The translations under genes were made by a program, and so were the position numbers. From assembly GCA_041158345.1 (NCBI GenBank), contig JBEBBO010000134.1, positions 1 to 26,399 on the forward strand: a stretch of DNA of 26,399 nt, given 5' to 3'. Below are positions 23,403 through 26,399 of this stretch, piece after piece. Positions within the stretch are counted from its first letter, which is position 1. Each line of letters opens with the position of its first letter. Under the pieces are notes generated by a model. That model was not told where the DNA came from, made no database searches, and saw nothing but the letters and a program-made list of their open reading frames with translations. Origin of the DNA: UBA6136 sp041158345. Its GTDB lineage: Bacteria > Pseudomonadota > Gammaproteobacteria > Methylococcales > Methylococcaceae.

Positions 23403-24480
23403 CCCGAGTCGGGTCGCACACGCCCTTATCAATATCGGCGCATTACGAGAGAATCTGCGCAAGGTCAGAACGATTGCGCCTCGGGCAAAGGTCATGTCGG
23501 TCATCAAGGCGAATGCCTACGGGCACGGACTCATTCGTGTTGCTGGGGGCCTCATTGAGTCTGATGCCTTTGCTGTTGCTAGAACTCAGGAAGCCATTGA
23601 ACTTCGCAAGGCGGGGTTCACCCAAAGTATTGCGGTACTTCAAGGGTTCTTCGATCAGGACGAGCTATCCATCTACGGCAAGCTATCCTTGGAGCCGGTG
23701 GTTCACTCTGCTTGGCAAGTCGATCTTCTTGAGAAACGAACTCGAGGGTATCCCCTCAAGGTCTGGCTCAAAGTCGACACGGGCATGAGCCGTCTGGGTG
23801 TTCATCCAAATGAAGTCGAGTCGCTCACCAAACGTTTGCGCAACTGCAAAACGGTGAAAGGACCGATCTCCATGATGTCCCATCTCGCGAATGCGGATGC
23901 GTTGGATGATCCTTTCACACCCCGTCAGATCAGTCTATTTCAGTCGCTAGGCAAGGGGATGGATGGCGAAACGGGGATTGCAAATTCAGCCGGTGTCTTG
24001 GGTTGGAAAGAGGCTCACGCGGAATGGATCCGACCCGGCATCATCCTCTATGGCATTTCTCCGTTTGCGGGAAAAACAGGCCAACAGGAGGGTCTGCATC
24101 CCGTCATGACCCTCAGATCTCGGATCATCAGCATCAAGGAAATCGAACCGGGCACTCGGGTCGGTTATGGAGGCGACTGGGTTGCCGGCAGAAAAACGCG
24201 ACTGGGCGTTGCTGCGATTGGCTACGGCGACGGGTATCCGAGGCAAGCGCGCTCAGGGACCCCAGTTCTGATTCGAGGTCAAAGGGCGCCTTTGGCCGGA
24301 CGGGTCTCGATGGATATGGTGACGATTGATCTCACTGATTGCCCGGAGGCCGAAATTGGTGATTTGGTCACCCTCTGGGGTGAAGGACTCCCTGTCGAGC
24401 TAATCGCGGAATATGCCAACACCATTCCCTACGATCTGGTTTGCGGCATCACCCGGAGAGTTCAGGTCATCGAGATCTAA
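23383..24480 (+). CDS. alr: Alanine racemase
   Basis: The 365-residue PLP enzyme interconverts L- and D-alanine for peptidoglycan. K42 in VIKANAYGHG binds PLP and Y262 in RVGYGGDW is the second catalytic base. LKVDTGMSRLG, the SHLANAD segment, NSAGVL, and AIGYGDGYPR with GRVSMDM complete the family pattern. The length is usual. The ATG at 23383 lies inside the dnaB end with no Shine-Dalgarno, so translation probably depends on ribosomes finishing dnaB. dnaB-alr adjacency is known in Gammaproteobacteria such as E. coli. The 3' end is 6 nt from the convergent Cys-cluster gene. Confidence 0.97.
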   Translation: MPVSLTDPSRVAHALINIGALRENLRKVRTIAPRAKVMSVIKANAYGHGLIRVAGGLIESDAFAVARTQEAIELRKAGFTQSIAVLQGFFDQDELSIYGKLSLEPVVHSAWQVDLLEKRTRGYPLKVWLKVDTGMSRLGVHPNEVESLTKRLRNCKTVKGPISMMSHLANADALDDPFTPRQISLFQSLGKGMDGETGIANSAGVLGWKEAHAEWIRPGIILYGISPFAGKTGQQEGLHPVMTLRSRIISIKEIEPGTRVGYGGDWVAGRKTRLGVAAIGYGDGYPRQARSGTPVLIRGQRAPLAGRVSMDMVTIDLTDCPEAEIGDLVTLWGEGLPVELIAEYANTIPYDLVCGITRRVQVIEI

Positions 24481-24486
24481 TTCTCA

Positions 24487-24741
24487 CTAGGGCCGTGTGG
24501 CCTCTTCTAACCAGGCGATCCAGCGAAGCGCCTGCTCACGATTATCGCCACACATTTCAAGATTGGGTTTCAAGCCTGCGCAACACTTTGGCCGCTCGGG
24601 CTGACCAAAAATCAGGCAACGATCATCGTCTGACAACTGGACACATCGCACCCCTGCTGGTTTTCCCTCAGGCATACCCGGGATCGGTGTTGATATCGAA
24701 AGCGCGATACAACACGCCCCACACTGAGGGCGACATTCCAC
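24487..24741 (-). CDS. YkgJ family cysteine-cluster protein
   Basis: The 84-residue protein has CRPQCGACCI at residues 3-12, then RCVQLSDDDRCLIFGQPERPKCCAG and a late LEMCGD. This Cys pattern with the CxFxxRPxxCxx-like segment marks YkgJ/UPF0153 proteins, thought to bind zinc or an Fe-S cluster; no reaction is established. It starts at a GTG (24741) with GAGGA 9 nt upstream, and its first base overlaps the stop of the HIT gene. It is the last gene of a queA-HIT-ykgJ unit. Confidence 0.88.
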   Translation of the reverse strand: MECRPQCGACCIALSISTPIPGMPEGKPAGVRCVQLSDDDRCLIFGQPERPKCCAGLKPNLEMCGDNREQALRWIAWLEEATRP

Positions 24742-25181
24742 TACTTGAGTTCCTCAGGAAGAAATCCGGGAATTTTTTCGAGCTCTAGGCGCTGCACCAG
24801 CGCCGCCGCCTCATCATCCGTATAGGCTTCTGGTGTGAAACGTCCCCAGACGGGCGCGGGCCAGGCGGCATCATCACGAAATCGTGCAATCACGTGCCAA
24901 TGCAGTTGTGGCACTAAATTTCCGATGGCTGCGACGTTGATCTTGTCAGCCAAAAGCTGCCGCTGCATTTGTCTTGCGACCGATGAAGACTCCAGAATCA
25001 GGCGCCCCTGATCCGCCTCGGAGAGTTCGGTGATTTCTTTCAAATCAGGATACGTTGGAACCAGAATGATCCAGGGATAACGGCGCTCTTGCATCAACAG
25101 AACACGGCTTAAAGGGAGATGCCCAAGGCAAGTCGTATCTGAGAGTAATTTCGGGTGAAGCTGAAACTCGGCAGACATCAT
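24741..25181 (-). CDS. HIT family protein
   Basis: The 146-residue cytoplasmic protein is of the histidine-triad superfamily. It has a strand RYPWIILVPTYPDLKEITEL, a helix SSSVARQMQRQLLADKINVAAIGN, and the active-site segment VPQLHWHVIARFRDD. The first His of the canonical HxHxH triad is Gln here, a form I associate with a branch of bacterial HIT proteins; the catalytic His pair remains. Such proteins usually hydrolyse nucleotide conjugates, but the substrate is unknown. It starts at an ATG overlapping the queA stop by 4 nt (ATGATG, so either Met may be used), and its stop overlaps the GTG of the next gene. Confidence 0.9.
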   Translation of the reverse strand: MMSAEFQLHPKLLSDTTCLGHLPLSRVLLMQERRYPWIILVPTYPDLKEITELSEADQGRLILESSSVARQMQRQLLADKINVAAIGNLVPQLHWHVIARFRDDAAWPAPVWGRFTPEAYTDDEAAALVQRLELEKIPGFLPEELK

Positions 25182-26209
25182 GGACTCGCTTTTCGGGTGA
25201 CGAACATCGCATCACCATAGCTGAAGAATCGGTACTTCTCACTGACCGCATGCTGATAGGCTGCCATGACTTCGGGATAGCCCCCGAAGGCGGATACCAA
25301 TGCCAAAAGTGTAGATTCGGGTAAATGAAAGTTGGTCAAAAGGGCATCCACCACACGGAAAGTGAAGCCCGGCTGAATGAAGATATCCGTTTCCCCTGCG
25401 TAGGCATCAAGTTGCCCTGAAAGGGCTGCCGACTCCAAGGCTCGAACTGCAGTTGTTCCGATCGCGACAACCCGACCTCCTTGCGCCTTGGTCTCTCGAA
25501 TCTTTGTAACGGCATGCGCGTTCACCTCACAAACTTCGGCATGCATCCGATGGTCATCCAAGTTTTCGGCGCGAACGGGAAGAAATGTGCCGCTACCCAC
25601 ATGCAAGGTCACAGTGACCCGATCAATGCCCTGCCGAGCTAGCTGGCTCAACATCAATTCATCAAAATGAAGACCCGCCGTGGGTGCTGCAACCGCACCT
25701 GGGCTTGTAGAAAAAACGGTCTGATATCGTTCGCGATCTGCAGAGGTATCGGCTCTTCCAATATAGGGCGGTAATGGCATGTGACCGACATCCTCAAGAA
25801 CGGCCAGTACCGGTACGTTTGGATCGAACCGAAGCACAAAGAGAGACTCCCGACGGTCAATCACTTCACAGCCGTAACCACCATCCAACAAGAGCCTTGC
25901 CCCGGGTTTTGGAGACTTGCTGGCCCGCAAGTGAACCAGCGCTGTGTAGGGGTCGAGAAGTCGCTCCAACAAAATCTCAATTCGGCCTCCCGTCGCTTTC
26001 GCGCCAAAGACTCTCGCGGGGATGACCCTCGTGTCATTGAGGACCAAAAGGTCGCCCGAACGAAGGAGTTGAGGGAGCTCTTGAAATCTTTGATCCTTAA
26101 GGGGTCTTCCAGACTCCATGACCAAAAGCCTTGAATCGGTTCTCTTTTCAAGAGGGGCCTGAGCGATGAGGTCTTGGGGAAGCTCGAAATAAAAGTCACT
26201 TTTCAACAT
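25178..26209 (-). CDS. queA: S-adenosylmethionine:tRNA ribosyltransferase-isomerase
   Basis: The 343-residue enzyme transfers the ribosyl moiety of SAM to preQ1 in tRNA to form epoxyqueuosine, near the end of queuosine synthesis. Motifs include FYFELPQDLIAQAPLEKR at the start, LLVLNDTRVIPARVFG, MPLPPYIGR, QTVFSTSPGAVAAPTAGLHFD, VTLHVGSGTFLPVRAEN, and TNFHLPESTLLALVSAFGG. The length is normal for the family. The usual partner tgt does not follow; instead a HIT and a Cys-cluster gene overlap downstream. It is divergent from tRNA-Leu(CAA), whose anticodon is not a queuosine substrate. Confidence 0.98.
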   Translation of the reverse strand: MLKSDFYFELPQDLIAQAPLEKRTDSRLLVMESGRPLKDQRFQELPQLLRSGDLLVLNDTRVIPARVFGAKATGGRIEILLERLLDPYTALVHLRASKSPKPGARLLLDGGYGCEVIDRRESLFVLRFDPNVPVLAVLEDVGHMPLPPYIGRADTSADRERYQTVFSTSPGAVAAPTAGLHFDELMLSQLARQGIDRVTVTLHVGSGTFLPVRAENLDDHRMHAEVCEVNAHAVTKIRETKAQGGRVVAIGTTAVRALESAALSGQLDAYAGETDIFIQPGFTFRVVDALLTNFHLPESTLLALVSAFGGYPEVMAAYQHAVSEKYRFFSYGDAMFVTRKASP

Positions 26210-26296
26210 AGCTCAACATGATGCCACAGGGGACCTCAAATTCGTGACACCAAACCATGCCATTTAAAATGACTGGAGCAAGTCAATTGTTTGCGT

Positions 26297-26302
26297 TATG
26301 AT
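26297..26302 (+). promoter_or_regulatory. Possible -10 element for tRNA-Leu
   Basis: TATGAT (five of six consensus bases) ends 10 nt before the first base of the tRNA, a suitable distance for a short leader. No good -35 hexamer is seen 16-18 nt upstream. The 103-nt gap must also hold the queA promoter on the other strand, which I cannot place. Confidence 0.4.
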
Positions 26303-26312
26303 TGAAGGTTCA

Positions 26313-26399
26313 GCCGGAGTGGCGAAACTGGTAGACGCGCCAGACTCAAAATCTGGTTTGGGAAACCAAGTGTCGGTTCGATTCCGACCTCCGGCACCA
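26313..26399 (+). tRNA. tRNA-Leu(CAA)
   Basis: The 87-nt gene folds as a class II tRNA. The acceptor stem is GCCGGAG with CTCCGGC and an encoded CCA. The D-arm contains GGTAGACGC. The anticodon stem CCAGA/TCTGG holds the loop CTCAAAA with anticodon CAA at 26347-26349. A long variable arm (about 26357-26371, TTGG...CCAA) and a T-arm GTCGG-TTCGATT-CCGAC follow. The long variable arm and CAA anticodon give leucine, reading UUG. The gene ends exactly at the window edge. Confidence 0.97.

Overview
The window looks like an ordinary, densely packed chromosomal segment of a Gammaproteobacterium-like bacterium. Evidence includes an hldE that matches the E. coli bifunctional enzyme in length and motifs, the order aroK-aroB-hemE, a nagZ-phosphoribosyltransferase-methylthioinosine phosphorylase block, a yciB-yciI-bolA-ppiC block, and adjacent dnaB and alr. 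A three-gene glycerate pathway (serine-glyoxylate aminotransferase, hydroxypyruvate reductase, glycerate kinase) hints at an autotroph salvaging 2-phosphoglycolate or a C1 user. That lifestyle is an inference, and the genus cannot be named from this sequence. I see no insertion sequence, prophage, CRISPR array or obvious foreign island.

Layout. 1-478 (-): glyoxalase II, cut by the window edge. 556-2091 (+): amino acid permease. 2094-4863 (-): aroK, aroB and hemE (shikimate and haem). 4957-4987: two-sided terminator. 5002-7060 (-): yciB, yciI, bolA and a lipoprotein parvulin. 7252-9896 (+): DUF1244 protein, nagZ, hypoxanthine-type phosphoribosyltransferase and methylthioinosine phosphorylase. 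9893-11226 (-): lipocalin plus an uncharacterised RNase-H-like-looking protein. 11439-14646 (+): glycerate pathway. 14636-17797 (-): ExeA/GspA ATPase, GspB-like protein and an ABC-2 permease. 17889-19591 (-): Tim44-like protein, HemJ-like protein and FmdB zinc ribbon. 19765-24480 (+): Bax-inhibitor-1 family protein, hldE, dnaB and alr. 24487-26209 (-): queA, HIT protein and YkgJ-type Cys-cluster protein. 26313-26399 (+): tRNA-Leu(CAA).

How genes work together. The nagZ block joins cell-wall recycling to purine and methylthio-nucleoside salvage. The sga-hpr-glycerate kinase trio converts glyoxylate and serine to glycine and 3-phosphoglycerate, with a perfect 12-bp hairpin between the first two genes. 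GspA and GspB are the cell-wall-facing assembly factors of type II secretion, here without the rest of the machine. hldE, dnaB and alr are packed with a 2-nt gap and a 20-nt overlap, so LPS heptose synthesis, replication and D-alanine synthesis share a likely transcript.

No clearly new multi-gene system is evident. The best leads are the unknown GTG-start gene at 9893-10663, the hairpin at 12640-12671, the ExeA-GspB-permease unit, and four convergent gene pairs with essentially no room for terminators.
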